Of a stretch of 42,137 nt of DNA, positions 32,585-41,997 are shown one piece after another. The stretch comes from Candidatus Kuenenia stuttgartensis (lineage in GTDB: Bacteria > Planctomycetota > Planctomycetia > Planctomycetales > Planctomycetaceae), in NCBI GenBank assembly GCA_945861865.1, contig CAMAWN010000026.1, positions 1-42,137 of the forward strand. Direction: 5' to 3'. Every line of letters begins with the position of its first letter. The first letter of the stretch is position 1. Both the position numbers and the translations under genes were made by a program. The notes beneath the pieces are model-generated. The model had not been told where the DNA came from. It worked only from the letters and a program-made list of their open reading frames with translations, and did no database searches.

Positions 32585-32663
32585 GTAGGTCGGCCTTTCC
32601 AGGCTGACAAATCTGAATCGAGAAGTCACCCTCGTTCGGGTCAGGCTGGAAAGGCTGGCCTAC
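32585..32663. repeat. GTAG-tipped inverted palindrome pair before the histidine phosphatase
   Basis: Arm 1 (32585-32608) starts GTAGGTCGGCCTTTCCAGGC. Arm 2 (32640-32663) is its inverse, ending GGCTGGCCTAC, with one or two mismatches. The spacer is 31 bases. Each arm is a palindrome around TTTCC. The CTA at 32660-32662 is the TAG stop of the DUF2617 gene on the minus strand, so here too an element end supplies a stop codon. Confidence 0.85.
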
Positions 32664-33214
32664 TTGGCTTCCGGCAGTTCGATCAGCGTTTGCGTTTTCA
32701 CGACGGCGCAGTTTTCCGGGAATGTGTGAAACGCATGGATCAGCAAACTGCGCGGGAACAGGTCCAGTTGCAAATAGCTCACAGCGGCGGGAGCCAGCCG
32801 GTTTGGCGGGTCGAACATGCGACCGAGCGTCGCCTTGCGGCAGTCGATGGAGAATTCTTCGTGCAGTTGGAGGTAGATGTCTGGGTCCAACCGCTCGACC
32901 TGAAAGCTGACTTGATAGCCGATGCCGCCCGGCAGCCAGAGCGATTCATCGCGGCTGCCTCGCAGCTTCTTGTCGAACAGCCGATCGCGGTGCGGCAGTG
33001 ATTGGCCCTTGGGGGCAACAATCTCGCACAGCGTTTGATGAGGCGTGCGCAGCTCCAGCAGATGGCCCGCTTCACAAATCGCAAGGTGCATCTGGAAGCC
33101 GTCTCGAACCACGGAAGTTCGCTCGTAAATCGCAAACAATTCCGGATGCACGGAGCGGCCTAGAATCGCGAGATTCAGCTCCGAGACATCTGGCCTGACA
33201 ATGCCGACATTCAT
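32660..33214 (-). CDS. DUF2617 family protein
   Basis: Seen: 184 residues without signal peptide or membrane helix. Recognisable blocks are the start VRPDVSELNLAILGRSVHPE (written without the first residues), LPHRDRLFDKKLRG, GIGYQVSFQVERLDP and the closing LIHAFHTFPENCAVVKTQ. Known: this arrangement is that of DUF2617, a family of about 170-residue proteins found in planctomycetes and some other phyla; no function has been shown. I recognise it from memory of the pattern, so the label is moderately sure. Its TAG stop is inside the downstream element. The gene is followed in the same direction by a histidine phosphatase. Confidence 0.65.
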   Translation of the reverse strand: MNVGIVRPDVSELNLAILGRSVHPELFAIYERTSVVRDGFQMHLAICEAGHLLELRTPHQTLCEIVAPKGQSLPHRDRLFDKKLRGSRDESLWLPGGIGYQVSFQVERLDPDIYLQLHEEFSIDCRKATLGRMFDPPNRLAPAAVSYLQLDLFPRSLLIHAFHTFPENCAVVKTQTLIELPEAK

Positions 33215-33351
33215 GACCGCACTTTCGTTGAACCCGAATTTGACGAGAGCGGGACAGCGGCGATTCTAGTCATCGCTTTCGACAGCACGGAAGCGGACGA
33301 GCAGACGAATTCTCGAAGGTGATGAACTTGGTCGCGAGCGATACCACTCGC

Positions 33352-33386
33352 GGCGCTGAATGGGCTAACACCCTGCCGCTCGCCTT
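33352..33386. repeat. Degenerate palindromic element related to the GGAGGGTGT type
   Basis: The minus strand reads GGCGAGCGGCAGGGTGTTAG then CCCATTCAGCG. Its first part resembles the arm of the in-frame element at 19181-19207. Only one arm is clear. It overlaps the last codons of the small membrane protein gene by two bases and otherwise fills the gap to the DUF2617 gene. Confidence 0.5.
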
Positions 33387-33864
33387 ATCTCAGCTCTTCG
33401 TGCTGCGGGTCGGTTTCTGGCGGTGCCCAATTCTTCATGCCGTCGCTGACTTCTTTAATTTCACGGATGCGTTCGGCGGTGGGCGGTTCGTTGGTACCGA
33501 ACTGCACGATCTTCGGCTTACGGTGCCGCGTCAGCTTGTACCGCGTGATCGCCTTTGGCTTGCGAAACAGCCCGAACCATTTCTCTTCTTCCTCGATGAT
33601 CGAATCTTTCGGCTTCTCACGCAGCCCATAGAGCATGATCGCCAAGGTGACGAAGACGCCGGACATCACCAGAATCGGCTTGCTCGGTTCTTTGGCGAAC
33701 GTCAGCAGGATGACGCCGCAGAAGAGGACGCCGAGAAAGCAAACGGCTCCGGTCGCCAGCCACGACACCGCTTCGCGTCCGCTATCTCGTTTCCCGGACA
33801 TGATGTCAACTGAATTTGAGGAATCGGAACGGAGAGTCAGATCCGACAGTCTCGGCATCTCCAT
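33385..33864 (-). CDS. Small membrane protein of unknown function
   Basis: Seen: 159 residues with two hydrophobic helices (LATGAVCFLGVLFCGVILL and PILVMSGVFVTLAIMLYGL). A charged C-terminal half follows (EEEEKWFGLFRKPKAITRY, then a predicted helix ERIREIKEVSDGM). The N-terminal 30 residues are hydrophilic. The start at 33864 forms TGATG with the rseP stop, which suggests translational reinitiation. A second in-frame ATG at 33801 has no SD. It is the last gene of the dxr - rseP group. I do not recognise a family, and no enzyme motif is seen. Confidence 0.6.
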   Translation of the reverse strand: MEMPRLSDLTLRSDSSNSVDIMSGKRDSGREAVSWLATGAVCFLGVLFCGVILLTFAKEPSKPILVMSGVFVTLAIMLYGLREKPKDSIIEEEEKWFGLFRKPKAITRYKLTRHRKPKIVQFGTNEPPTAERIREIKEVSDGMKNWAPPETDPQHEELR

Positions 33865-35909
33865 CAGAACCAAGGGATGACCCCGACCGGACCTTTGCTC
33901 GTGTGGACAAACAAGTCTAAATAAATCACCAAGACCATCAAACCCAAGACGAAGGCCATGCCGCCATAGGTGGCTCCGATCAAGATCCTTTCGCTTGGAC
34001 GTTTGCGAGTGACCGCTTCCCAGCACAAGAAGACCATGTGGCCGCCATCGAGCACCGGGATTGGCAGGAAGTTCAACACGGCGAGATTGACGCTCAAGAA
34101 TCCCAAGAACAGCATCAGCGGACTGAGTCCCTGGCTGGCGAACTGATGAGCGACTTTGGCGATTCCAATCGGGCCGTGCAATTCCTTGAAGGACAGATCG
34201 CGTCGAACGAGGCTGCGTAGCGTCAGATAGATTTCGGTGCCCGTGCTGCTCGCGTGGTCGATCGCCATGCCGAAAGCCTCTCCGAACGAGCCGGCCTTCT
34301 GGATCATCGACTCGTCTTCCACCACTAATCCGCGTCTGGGGAAGAACAGAGGCGAGTCGACATTGCGGGTTGGCTCCAATTCCACGGTTCGCATCTTGTC
34401 GTTACTAGCCACTGTGAGACGGACGTGCAAAGTGGGAGCCATCTGCATCAGCCAGAAGGCTTGAGCCCAAATGTGCGGTTGCTTCTCGGTGGCTTCAAAC
34501 TTGATGGGGCCAGACGAAGCGTGAAGGCCCTCGGCTTTGGCACCGGGTGGCGAGAAGAGTTCGATGGCGGTGATGGTTTCATCTGCGGTGATCTTCCCGT
34601 CGGCGGGGCTTCCCGAAACGACTTTGAGCACTCGCGAAGTGATGTGATATGCGACACCGATCGACGGGACAGACAGAGGCGAACCCGTGTTTTCAAAGTG
34701 ATCATTCCAGCCGGATCGGTTGCGTGGCATCAGCTCGGCGGCAAGTGTCTTTTTTGTCCCTTCGACCTCGCGTGTGTATTCGATCGCGACCATCTGGCCA
34801 TGTTTGCTTTGGAAATAATCGGGCAACTCGACCGGGTCAATTTCTTTGCCGACTTCTTTGCCATCCACTCTGGCGATCTTGTCGCCCGGCTTGAACTGGG
34901 CCTGATCGGCTGGCGAGCCGGCTTCGACAGCGCTGATCTTCTCGATATCCATCGACAGGCCCAGCCGGCGAAACCGATTCGGAGCCACCTTGATCGCGAC
35001 ACGTTCCGGCTTGCCTGAGGACTCCCGCTCAACGACGAATTCCAGTTCTTCGTCGCGTCGTTCCGTCAACAGGGTCTGCAATTGTGCGAAGTTCTTCACC
35101 GGCTTGCCGCCGACCTCAACGATGCGATCCTTCGGCCGGAAGCCGCCCACTTCCGCAGCCGGAGTGCCTGCGATCGTCCCTTGACCATCCTCAGGTCTGA
35201 GCGCCGGGAGTTGCACGTCCCACGGGGGAGCCACGCCGATCATGCGGCGAGTGTCGGACTTGTCCGGGGTCAGCGTTTTTTTGAAGGTCTCGCCGTTGCG
35301 GTAGACCCCTTCGATCTCGACGTCGTTGCTGGTCAGAGCCACGCCGCGCATGATGTCGCCGAAATCCGAGCACTCGCGGCCATTGATCCGCGTCAGCAGA
35401 TCGCCGGTTTGCAATCCTGCCTTCCAGGCCGGCTTGCCGACCACGATCGGCCCCAGCCGAGCGGGCCGCGTCTGAACGCCGCTTTTGAAGGCGATCGCGA
35501 AGAAAACAAGCCCCGTGAGAATGTTCATGATCACGCCGGCCGAGATGATCGCCATCCGCTGCCAGACCGGTTTCGCCGAGTAGGACCGAGGGTCTTCGGC
35601 GATTTCCTCGCTGCTGAGCTGGCTGGGATCGATGTCGTCCTGGCCGAGCATCTTCACGTAGCCGCCGAACGGAATCGCCGAGAGCGCGTACTCGGTGTCT
35701 CCCTTTTTGAAACTCCACAGGATCGGGCCAAAGCCGATGCTGAAGCGTTCCACAAACACGCCGCACCATTTGGCGACGGCAAAGTGGCCGAGTTCGTGAA
35801 AGAAAATGACCAGTCCTAAACCGATGGCGACCCACAGCCAACTCAAAGCGGTCGCACCAAGTTTGGAAAAATCAAACGCAGCGAGCAGTCCAACGGCGAT
35901 CAAGTCCAC
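33864..35909 (-). CDS. rseP: RIP-type site-2 zinc metalloprotease (RseP) with three PDZ domains
   Basis: Seen: 681 residues, about 230 more than E. coli RseP. The zinc motif HELGH is at 38-42 in the first membrane helix, and [10 protein letters not shown] follows. The third metal ligand motif [12 protein letters not shown] lies near the C-terminus. Between them are three PDZ-like units: [40 protein letters not shown] and [20 protein letters not shown]. Known: RseP cuts membrane-embedded anti-sigma factors and signal peptide remnants. The start is GTG at 35909, with AGGAG eight bases upstream inside dxr; dxr and rseP overlap by ten bases. Its stop overlaps the next start (TGATG). The order dxr-rseP is common in bacteria. 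Confidence 0.92.
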   Translation of the reverse strand: MDLIAVGLLAAFDFSKLGATALSWLWVAIGLGLVIFFHELGHFAVAKWCGVFVERFSIGFGPILWSFKKGDTEYALSAIPFGGYVKMLGQDDIDPSQLSSEEIAEDPRSYSAKPVWQRMAIISAGVIMNILTGLVFFAIAFKSGVQTRPARLGPIVVGKPAWKAGLQTGDLLTRINGRECSDFGDIMRGVALTSNDVEIEGVYRNGETFKKTLTPDKSDTRRMIGVAPPWDVQLPALRPEDGQGTIAGTPAAEVGGFRPKDRIVEVGGKPVKNFAQLQTLLTERRDEELEFVVERESSGKPERVAIKVAPNRFRRLGLSMDIEKISAVEAGSPADQAQFKPGDKIARVDGKEVGKEIDPVELPDYFQSKHGQMVAIEYTREVEGTKKTLAAELMPRNRSGWNDHFENTGSPLSVPSIGVAYHITSRVLKVVSGSPADGKITADETITAIELFSPPGAKAEGLHASSGPIKFEATEKQPHIWAQAFWLMQMAPTLHVRLTVASNDKMRTVELEPTRNVDSPLFFPRRGLVVEDESMIQKAGSFGEAFGMAIDHASSTGTEIYLTLRSLVRRDLSFKELHGPIGIAKVAHQFASQGLSPLMLFLGFLSVNLAVLNFLPIPVLDGGHMVFLCWEAVTRKRPSERILIGATYGGMAFVLGLMVLVIYLDLFVHTSKGPVGVIPWF

Positions 35910-37045
35910 CGAGCAATCTCCTGGCGAGCCTCGCGATCCAGGCGGAGTAATTCCGACAGAGACGGCGAGGCGTCGAATTGATGTTGGTCGAGCACCGCTC
36001 GACAGGCACGGGGAATGTCGCAGAAACGGAGACTTCCCGCCAGGAATCTTTCGACGGCCGCCTCATTCGCCGCGTTGAGCACCGCTCCGCAGGTTCCGCC
36101 GCGGGACGCAACCTCGAATCCCAGCCGCAAAGCGGGAAAGGCATCCAGGTCGGGCGGTTCGAAGTGCAGATCGAATGTCTTTTGCCAGTCGAGCTTCGCG
36201 GCGATCGACTCGCAGCGATCGGGATAAGTCAGAGCGTACTGAATTGGCAGCCGCATATCGGGCGGCGAAAGCTGCGCGATCACGCTGCCGTCCACAAACT
36301 CGACGAACGAATGCACCACCGACTGCGGATGCACGACCACCTCGATCTGATCGTCTCGCAGACCGAACAACCATTTGGCTTCGATGACCTCCAGTGCCTT
36401 GTTCATCATCGTGGCCGAGTCAATCGTGATCTTCGGCCCCATATTCCACGTCGGATGAGCCAGAGCTTCGGACGGCGTGACGTCCTGAAGCTGCAATAGC
36501 GTTCGGCCACGAAACGGCCCGCCGCTCGACGTGAGCACGATGCGTTTGACTTCGTTCGCTCGCCCGGCTTGCAACGCTTGGAAGATCGCGGAGTGCTCGG
36601 AATCGACCGGCAAAAGCGTGGCGTTCGTCCGTTTGGCCAACTCCATGACAAGCGGCCCGGCGACGACGAGCGTCTCTTTGTTCGCAATGGCCACCGTTTT
36701 GCCGCATTCCAGCGCGATCCATGTCCCGCGCAGACCGGCCGCTCCGACGATCGCGCTGACGACGACATCCACCTCCGGCGCGGAGCACAGCCGCTCGGTG
36801 CCGCTTTCGCCAAAGAGGAGTTCTGATTTCGACGAAAAGGCCGCGCGATCGACACCGTGGCTTAACGACTCGTCGGTAACGACCGCCCAGCGGGGATGAA
36901 ATGACTGCGTCTGTTCGGCCAATTCTCGCCAGCGGCGATGCGCGGTGATTCCCAATAGCGACAGTCGCTCCGGCAGCGCGTCGAGCACTTGCAAGCAGTT
37001 GGTGCCAATCGATCCAGTCGATCCGAGAACTGCAATCCGTTTCAT
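35900..37045 (-). CDS. dxr: 1-deoxy-D-xylulose 5-phosphate reductoisomerase
   Basis: Converts DXP to MEP with NADPH, the first committed step of the MEP pathway. Seen in 381 residues: NADPH-binding GSTGSIGTN, the substrate and metal blocks [49 protein letters not shown] and [12 protein letters not shown], and a C-terminal NAANEAAVE. All are canonical. ispD of the same pathway is at the left end of the window. The gene opens the minus-strand group dxr - rseP - small membrane protein and overlaps rseP by ten bases. The SD before the ATG at 37045 is poor. Confidence 0.97.
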   Translation of the reverse strand: MKRIAVLGSTGSIGTNCLQVLDALPERLSLLGITAHRRWRELAEQTQSFHPRWAVVTDESLSHGVDRAAFSSKSELLFGESGTERLCSAPEVDVVVSAIVGAAGLRGTWIALECGKTVAIANKETLVVAGPLVMELAKRTNATLLPVDSEHSAIFQALQAGRANEVKRIVLTSSGGPFRGRTLLQLQDVTPSEALAHPTWNMGPKITIDSATMMNKALEVIEAKWLFGLRDDQIEVVVHPQSVVHSFVEFVDGSVIAQLSPPDMRLPIQYALTYPDRCESIAAKLDWQKTFDLHFEPPDLDAFPALRLGFEVASRGGTCGAVLNAANEAAVERFLAGSLRFCDIPRACRAVLDQHQFDASPSLSELLRLDREARQEIARWT

Positions 37046-37357
37046 GCGGCGAAATCCGTCGAGGTTTGAGTAACTTCAAGGCTACCGGCTGGCAACACGA
37101 AGATGAAGCCGACGCTTGAATCCGCTCGATTCAGCCCTTCGCCACCCTCGTCCCACACTCCGATTCGCGCCAGCCAAACAAAAATAGCGCCGTTGACAAA
37201 AAAAACTCGTCTGACCTAAAACCAAGGCGTGTGGGAAGCAACGCGATAATCGTCGTCGTTGTACGCTTAAAAACGCTTCCACCCAGTCAGGGCGAGCGGT
37301 AACGAATCGATCACGCGCCACTGCACCCATCGGCTTTGCACGGATACAAGAGGTGTT
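37046..37357. other. Divergent intergenic region upstream of dxr and the sialidase gene
   Basis: No gene is seen in these 312 bases. The composition changes here: the stretch from about 37180 rightward is visibly richer in A and T than the left part. A possible promoter for the plus strand is at 37193-37221. Nothing else is recognised. Confidence 0.5.
37193..37221 (+). promoter_or_regulatory. Possible promoter for the sialidase gene
   Basis: A perfect TTGACA (37193-37198) is followed after 17 bases by CTAAAA (37216-37221), a weak -10 box, within an A-rich stretch. It lies about 130 bases before the start codon. Confidence 0.35.
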
Positions 37358-38524
37358 ATGAATGCGATCTCGCGCCGGACTCTCTTGATGGCGTCGGCCG
37401 GAGTTCTATGGGGATGGCCGCGTCCGGATCGAACCGCCCTAACAGGTGAGGATTCTTTCCTCATTGAGCCTCCAGCACCTCGCGACGGGGCTCCGCAGTT
37501 CATCAGTGCATTCATCGGCCATGCGGAATCGCTTGGCGTCGCTCACAGCCCCTCCATTTGCCAGCTTGCCGATGGGCGGCTCGCGACCGTCTGGTATGCG
37601 GGATCAAGAGAAGGAGCAAAAGACGTCTCCATTTGGTTTTCTCGTTCTGCCAACCCGAAGAAGCCCTCGGACACGAATACTGATTGGGAGTCCCCACGTG
37701 CTCTGGTCGATCGTCAATCGGCTTCTGCCGAGCTGTCTCGTTACGTCAAGAAAGTTGGGAATCCGATCATCTTCACGGATCATCGAGATCGAACTTGGTT
37801 GATCTATGTGAGCATCGCGGTCGGAGGTTGGTCGGGAAGTTCGCTCAATGTGAAGTGTTCGCTTGATGGTGGAGAAACATGGAGCGACAGCGAACGATTG
37901 ATTCTCAGTCCTCTGGCGAACTTGAGTGAGCTAGTGCGTGCAACTCCTGTGCTGATGCAATCTGGACGAATCGCCATCCCGATTTACCACGAGTCAATCG
38001 TGAAGTTTCCTGAGCTCCTTTGGCTTGATTGGAAACACAACAAAGTTGTTTGGGGAAAGACACGCATCACTGGCGGTGCGTCGCTATTGCAGCCAACGAT
38101 CGTTCCGATCACCCAACAAAGGGCGGTGTCATTTCACCGAGATTTTCAACGCCGCGGGACTCAATGGCAGGAAACGCTCGATGCTGGCCAAACTTGGAGC
38201 CCTCCAACGATGACCGGATTACCGAATCCTAATTCAAGCATCGCCGGACTTCGTCTTTCCAACGGGTCGGTCTTATTGGCGTTGAACGACGATTCCCAAA
38301 AACGACAGGATCTCACATTAGTACTGTCTAAAGATGGTACGACAGATTGGCAGCGAATTGTCGTCCTTGAGAATCAGAACGGAATGGAGTTTTCTTACCC
38401 ATCGATGATCCGTGGTGGCGATGGCTTCATTCACTTGGTTTACACGTGGAAGCGAGAACGGATTCGCTACTTGGCGTTCAATGAGGCTTGGCTTCAAGAG
38501 CGGGAATTAGAGGCAAGGTCATGA
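37358..38524 (+). CDS. Exported sialidase-fold (BNR-repeat) protein with Tat-like signal
   Basis: Seen: 388 residues. The N-terminus has SRRTLLMASAGVLWG, a twin-arginine-type signal. At least two Asp-box motifs are visible (SLDGGETWSDSER and TLDAGQTWSPP), as in bacterial neuraminidases. Other blocks are AHSPSICQLADGRLATVWYA and YPSMIRGGDGFIHLVYTW. Known: such proteins form a six-bladed propeller and include exo-alpha-sialidases and related glycosidases; many planctomycete members have unknown substrates. The catalytic triad arginine and tyrosine cannot be fixed from sequence alone, so activity is unproven. Its TGA overlaps the next gene's ATG (38521-38524). AT content is higher than in the left part of the window, suggesting a separate origin. 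Confidence 0.8.
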   Translation: MNAISRRTLLMASAGVLWGWPRPDRTALTGEDSFLIEPPAPRDGAPQFISAFIGHAESLGVAHSPSICQLADGRLATVWYAGSREGAKDVSIWFSRSANPKKPSDTNTDWESPRALVDRQSASAELSRYVKKVGNPIIFTDHRDRTWLIYVSIAVGGWSGSSLNVKCSLDGGETWSDSERLILSPLANLSELVRATPVLMQSGRIAIPIYHESIVKFPELLWLDWKHNKVVWGKTRITGGASLLQPTIVPITQQRAVSFHRDFQRRGTQWQETLDAGQTWSPPTMTGLPNPNSSIAGLRLSNGSVLLALNDDSQKRQDLTLVLSKDGTTDWQRIVVLENQNGMEFSYPSMIRGGDGFIHLVYTWKRERIRYLAFNEAWLQERELEARS

Positions 38525-39162
38525 TCGCATGGTGCTATCCAATTATCTTCTGGGGTTTGATCGCATGCCTGCTGGTCAAGCTCGCACAATTATGTGTAGC
38601 TGATAAAGGACCGCGATGGTTGCCCCTGATCGGCGTGGCAGTGACGCTGATTCCCATCCAAGGAATGCCATTCGGACGTTTTCTACATGGAATAACTTCG
38701 GGGTTCAGTATTCCATCGTTTGTCTTACTGCTGAGCGTTCTCTGGACTGCTCACACCGGACGACCACTTCTTTCCAATTCCACTCGAACGACCGTGTGTG
38801 TGGCTGGAGCCGTGTTTGGCATCACGCTCTATCCAATGGCGATTGGACTCGGCACGTTTGATCCATACGTCTTCGGTTGGAGTTCCGACGGGATGACCAT
38901 GTTGCTAATGCTCGTAACAAGTGTATTTCTTTGGAAAAATAGCGCCTTCGGATATGTACTACTTCTCACTGCCGCAGCTTGGCAAATTGGACTGTTAGAG
39001 TCGACCAACATTTGGGATTACGTCGTTGACCCAGCCTATTTTCTGTCTTCCCTCGTTGTACTGATTGCACACGCCGTTCGCGCAAAGATCGCTGGCCATC
39101 GTCGCCGGGCACTCGATAAGAGAACAACAACAGTTGAGTCGCTACGACGGTATGCTGCCTAG
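38521..39162 (+). CDS. Integral membrane protein, unknown, translationally coupled to the sialidase gene
   Basis: Seen: 213 residues with about six hydrophobic helices (IIFWGLIACLLVKLAQL, WLPLIGVAVTLIPI, IPSFVLLLSVLWTAHTG, VCVAGAVFGITLYPMAIG, MTMLLMLVTSVFLW, YVLLLTAAAWQIGLL). A short basic tail follows. No family is recognised. The overlap ATGA with the sialidase gene suggests that the two proteins act together. The TAG stop abuts the left terminal repeat of an IS1182-like element (39162), so the C-terminus may have been altered by the insertion; the preceding tail (RRALDKRTTTVESLRRYAA) looks ordinary. Confidence 0.65.
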   Translation: MIAWCYPIIFWGLIACLLVKLAQLCVADKGPRWLPLIGVAVTLIPIQGMPFGRFLHGITSGFSIPSFVLLLSVLWTAHTGRPLLSNSTRTTVCVAGAVFGITLYPMAIGLGTFDPYVFGWSSDGMTMLLMLVTSVFLWKNSAFGYVLLLTAAAWQIGLLESTNIWDYVVDPAYFLSSLVVLIAHAVRAKIAGHRRRALDKRTTTVESLRRYAA

Positions 39163-40070
39163 CAACTTGTTGAAAAAGTCGGTCGTTTGGAATTGATATT
39201 TTGGGAGAGGCGCCCTGATCCGCGGCGCGAATGGGAACGCGAGCAGGAGGCTTGGGCATGGCGATGGGTCGGTGGGAGCGGGAGCAGGAGTTGCCGCAGG
39301 CGACTCGGCATGTGTTTTATGAACGGCGGAATCAAGTGCCAGCGAAGGCTGGGTTTGATGTGTGGTTGGAGACGCTCTGTCGGCCGCATTCCGCCGAGCA
39401 GGGGCGTGAGTCGATCCCACCGGGACCGTATTTTCGGATACTGATGGTGGGGTACTTCGAGGATCTCGATTCGCAGCGAGGGATCGCGTGGCGGTGTGCC
39501 GACAGTTTGTCGCGGAAGCAATTTCTCGGCGGCGCGATTCACGAGGCGACGCCCGATCATTCGAGTTTGACGCGAATCACGGCCCGGTTACCGCAGGAAG
39601 TTTATCGCGAGGCGTTCGCTTTCGTGCTGCAGTTGGTGCATGAGCAGGGTCTGCTCGAAGGCAAAACGTTGGGCGTGGACTCGACGACGCTGGCTGCCAA
39701 CGCGGCGATGAAGTCGATCGTGCGGAAGGACCGCGGCGACGATTGGCTGGCTCATTTGAAGACGCAGGCGGCGACGGAAGGGATCGAGATCGAATCACGC
39801 GCCGACGCGACGCGGTTCGACAAACAGCGGGCAAAGCCGGGGAAACAGACCTGTTTCAACGACGATTGGCAATCGCCGAGCGATCCGGACGCCCACATCA
39901 CCCAGATGAAGAATGGCTCGACGCACCTGGCGCACAAGGCCGAGAACGCGGTCGACCTCGACACCCTCAACCAAACATTCCGAAGTTCAAACTTAAATTC
40001 TCGCCAACCACACTCGCAACCTGATCACGTCGATCGCAAACGACAAACTCAGACTTCTTCAACAGGCTGA
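39162..40070 (+). mobile_element. IS1182-like element, internally deleted
   Basis: The left end GCAACTTGTTGAAAAAGTC (39162-39180) and the reverse complement of the right end, TCAGCCTGTTGAAGAAGTC (40052-40070), match at 15 of 19 positions. The element is about 910 bases, roughly half of a full IS1182-family member. The missing part is the C-terminal half of the transposase. No target duplication is clear. It separates the sialidase/membrane gene pair from the YejM-like gene. Confidence 0.75.
39258..40070 (+). pseudogene. Truncated IS1182-type transposase
   Basis: Seen: the ATG at 39258 is preceded by AGGAGG at eight bases. The frame encodes a DUF772-type N-terminal domain (GPYFRILMVGYFEDLDSQRG, RCADSLSRKQFLGGAIHE). 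The transposase core start follows (KTLGVDSTTLAANAAMKSIV) and runs as far as THLAHKAENAVDLDTL. The following 30 residues are unrelated and run to the right terminal repeat. The catalytic second and third acidic residues of the DDE fold are therefore lost. Not functional. Confidence 0.8.
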
Positions 40071-40142
40071 TAGAACCATTGTTCTGCTCTGCTTTCTTAA
40101 AGCCTATTTGTAAGTCGTAAAACTCATGGAGGAGTTTTTGTC

Positions 40143-41942
40143 ATGAAAAGTTTTGTTCGCTCTCACCTGAATTTTACTTTTTATATCATTCTGGCGTCTT
40201 TGGTTTTGCTCTGCCTGTTCGCTGCGTCGGCACAGAGCTTGAGTACGCAATTGTCCAGAATCTATCTGCTAAGCGTGGCCGGCTACTTCGGCGGTGGTTT
40301 GTTCCTCGTCAATTTGCTGCTACTTCCGTCTCGCTGGAGTGCAATGAGTCGCTGGCTCGCCCCGCTAGTGGCTTGGATTTGGCTGAATTATCTGGTGATT
40401 GATTACGCCACGTTCCGTCTTTACGGCTTTCATGTCAACTGGCTCGTGGTGGAGATGATGGTCACGAATCCCAATGGTGTAGGCGTCCCCACATTTCTCC
40501 TGATCGCGGTCGGGTTGGGCACCATGGGCTTGGGTGCATTAGTCATCTATCTGAATCGACTTTCGAGTTACACTCCAAAGAAGCTTCGTTTTGTGATTTC
40601 GGGTCTATTGATCTTCCTGATTCCCGCCATCGCTTCCAACACCGTCATACACATCTGGGCTAATCATTATGACCGGGAAGAGATCACCAGCATCGATTCA
40701 CTGTTCCCGCTCTACTACCCTGTAAGCAGCCACAGAAACGGGCCGCGGATCAGCGCGATGTGGCCAACAGTATTCCCAGCGAAAAGTGGGGAAAGGCTGG
40801 ATGTCGGTAGAACCAAGAGTGGCAGCGTGCAGTACCCTTTGGAACCCCTCGTTTGCGTGAGCCAGAAGTCGCCACCATCGATTCTGGTTTTGGTGCTCGA
40901 AAGCTGGCAAGCAGATAGTCTCCGCCCTGAAATCATGCCAAATCTCTGTCAATTTGCCTCGACTGCGACACGCTTCGATCAGCATCTATCAGGGGGTTCG
41001 ACCACGGTGCCCGGTTTGTTCAGCCTGTTGTTCGGACTGCATTCAAGCTACTACGATCGATTCAAAGGAACTCCAAAAAGCAATCCGAGTCTATTTACAG
41101 AGACGCTGCACGATCAGGGCTACCGGTCTCGCGTTTTCACGTCGAGCTACCTGGAGCGTTTTTCTTTGCGTTCTCTGTTCTTTTCTCGGGTTGCACCTGT
41201 TGATTATTTCTATAGCAAGAATGACCGTGTTGTCGTCGATAATTACATTGCGAGCATGTCATCAGCTGACAGAAGTCATTCGCCTCGATTCGACTTCATG
41301 TTTCTAACGTCCTCCCATTCTCCATACCTGTATCCACCGGAGTATTCCCGGTTTTCCCCATTGCCCATGGTTGAAGGTGGATATGCGCTGAACAAGTTCG
41401 CGGATTCCACGCCCTACAAGAACGACTATCACAACAGCCTGTATTATTCGGATGCACTGCTGAAGGTGGTGTTTGATACGCTGAAAAGCGGACGATTTGA
41501 GAATACATGGATCATCGTTACCGGCGATCATGCCGAGGAATTCAATGAGAATGGACTCGGATATTGGGGACACGGCAGTAATTTCACCCGCTGGCAGACA
41601 CAGACCCCGCTGGTGGTCAAGTCGCCGGGGCAAACCGTTGGTGCAGTCGAATCGCGATTGTCTCTGCATCAGGACGTGGTGCCCACATTGATGGCAGACG
41701 CGTTAGGTTGCCGTTCACCTACGGAGCACTACGCCAATGGGGCGAATCTGTTCCGACTGCCGGAGGGAAGGGGAACAGTACTCTCGTCTTATTTCACGAA
41801 AGCTTACTGGATCGATGGCGTGATTATCGAAAGCTTGTCCGGAAGGAAATATGCTTGGGACGACATGAAAGAGAAAAAGTCGCTGGGTAGCGTAAAATGT
41901 ATCAAACAGGTCATGGCACAGGAAACGCATTTCCTGCACTGA
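40143..41942 (+). CDS. YejM/PbgA-like inner membrane protein with sulfatase-fold domain
   Basis: Seen: 599 residues. Five N-terminal membrane helices (to about residue 190) are followed by a linker and a periplasmic alkaline-phosphatase-fold domain (ILVLVLESWQADSLRPEIMP, QHLSGGSTTVPGLFSLLFG, TGDHAEEFNENGLGYWGHGS and NFTRWQTQTPLVVKSPG). Known: this five-helix plus sulfatase plan and the GDH-EEFN-N-LGYWGHGSNF run are those of E. coli YejM (PbgA), which senses LPS and controls LpxC; the LTA synthases are distant relatives. The threonine pair in GGSTT stands where transferases have their nucleophile, so catalytic activity is possible. GGAGG lies nine bases before ATG. Composition is AT-rich, suggesting transfer. 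It could be a phosphoglycerol or phosphoethanolamine transferase. Confidence 0.82.
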   Translation: MKSFVRSHLNFTFYIILASLVLLCLFAASAQSLSTQLSRIYLLSVAGYFGGGLFLVNLLLLPSRWSAMSRWLAPLVAWIWLNYLVIDYATFRLYGFHVNWLVVEMMVTNPNGVGVPTFLLIAVGLGTMGLGALVIYLNRLSSYTPKKLRFVISGLLIFLIPAIASNTVIHIWANHYDREEITSIDSLFPLYYPVSSHRNGPRISAMWPTVFPAKSGERLDVGRTKSGSVQYPLEPLVCVSQKSPPSILVLVLESWQADSLRPEIMPNLCQFASTATRFDQHLSGGSTTVPGLFSLLFGLHSSYYDRFKGTPKSNPSLFTETLHDQGYRSRVFTSSYLERFSLRSLFFSRVAPVDYFYSKNDRVVVDNYIASMSSADRSHSPRFDFMFLTSSHSPYLYPPEYSRFSPLPMVEGGYALNKFADSTPYKNDYHNSLYYSDALLKVVFDTLKSGRFENTWIIVTGDHAEEFNENGLGYWGHGSNFTRWQTQTPLVVKSPGQTVGAVESRLSLHQDVVPTLMADALGCRSPTEHYANGANLFRLPEGRGTVLSSYFTKAYWIDGVIIESLSGRKYAWDDMKEKKSLGSVKCIKQVMAQETHFLH

Positions 41943-41997
41943 TTGACCTTCACCCCGTTTCCTAATCCGCACGGGATGTTAGATTTTTTGTGATTGT

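Noticed and set aside
33801..33864. ATG at 33801 as start of the small membrane protein
   Set aside because: No SD precedes it, whereas the TGATG overlap with rseP gives a natural coupled start at 33864. It remains an alternative.
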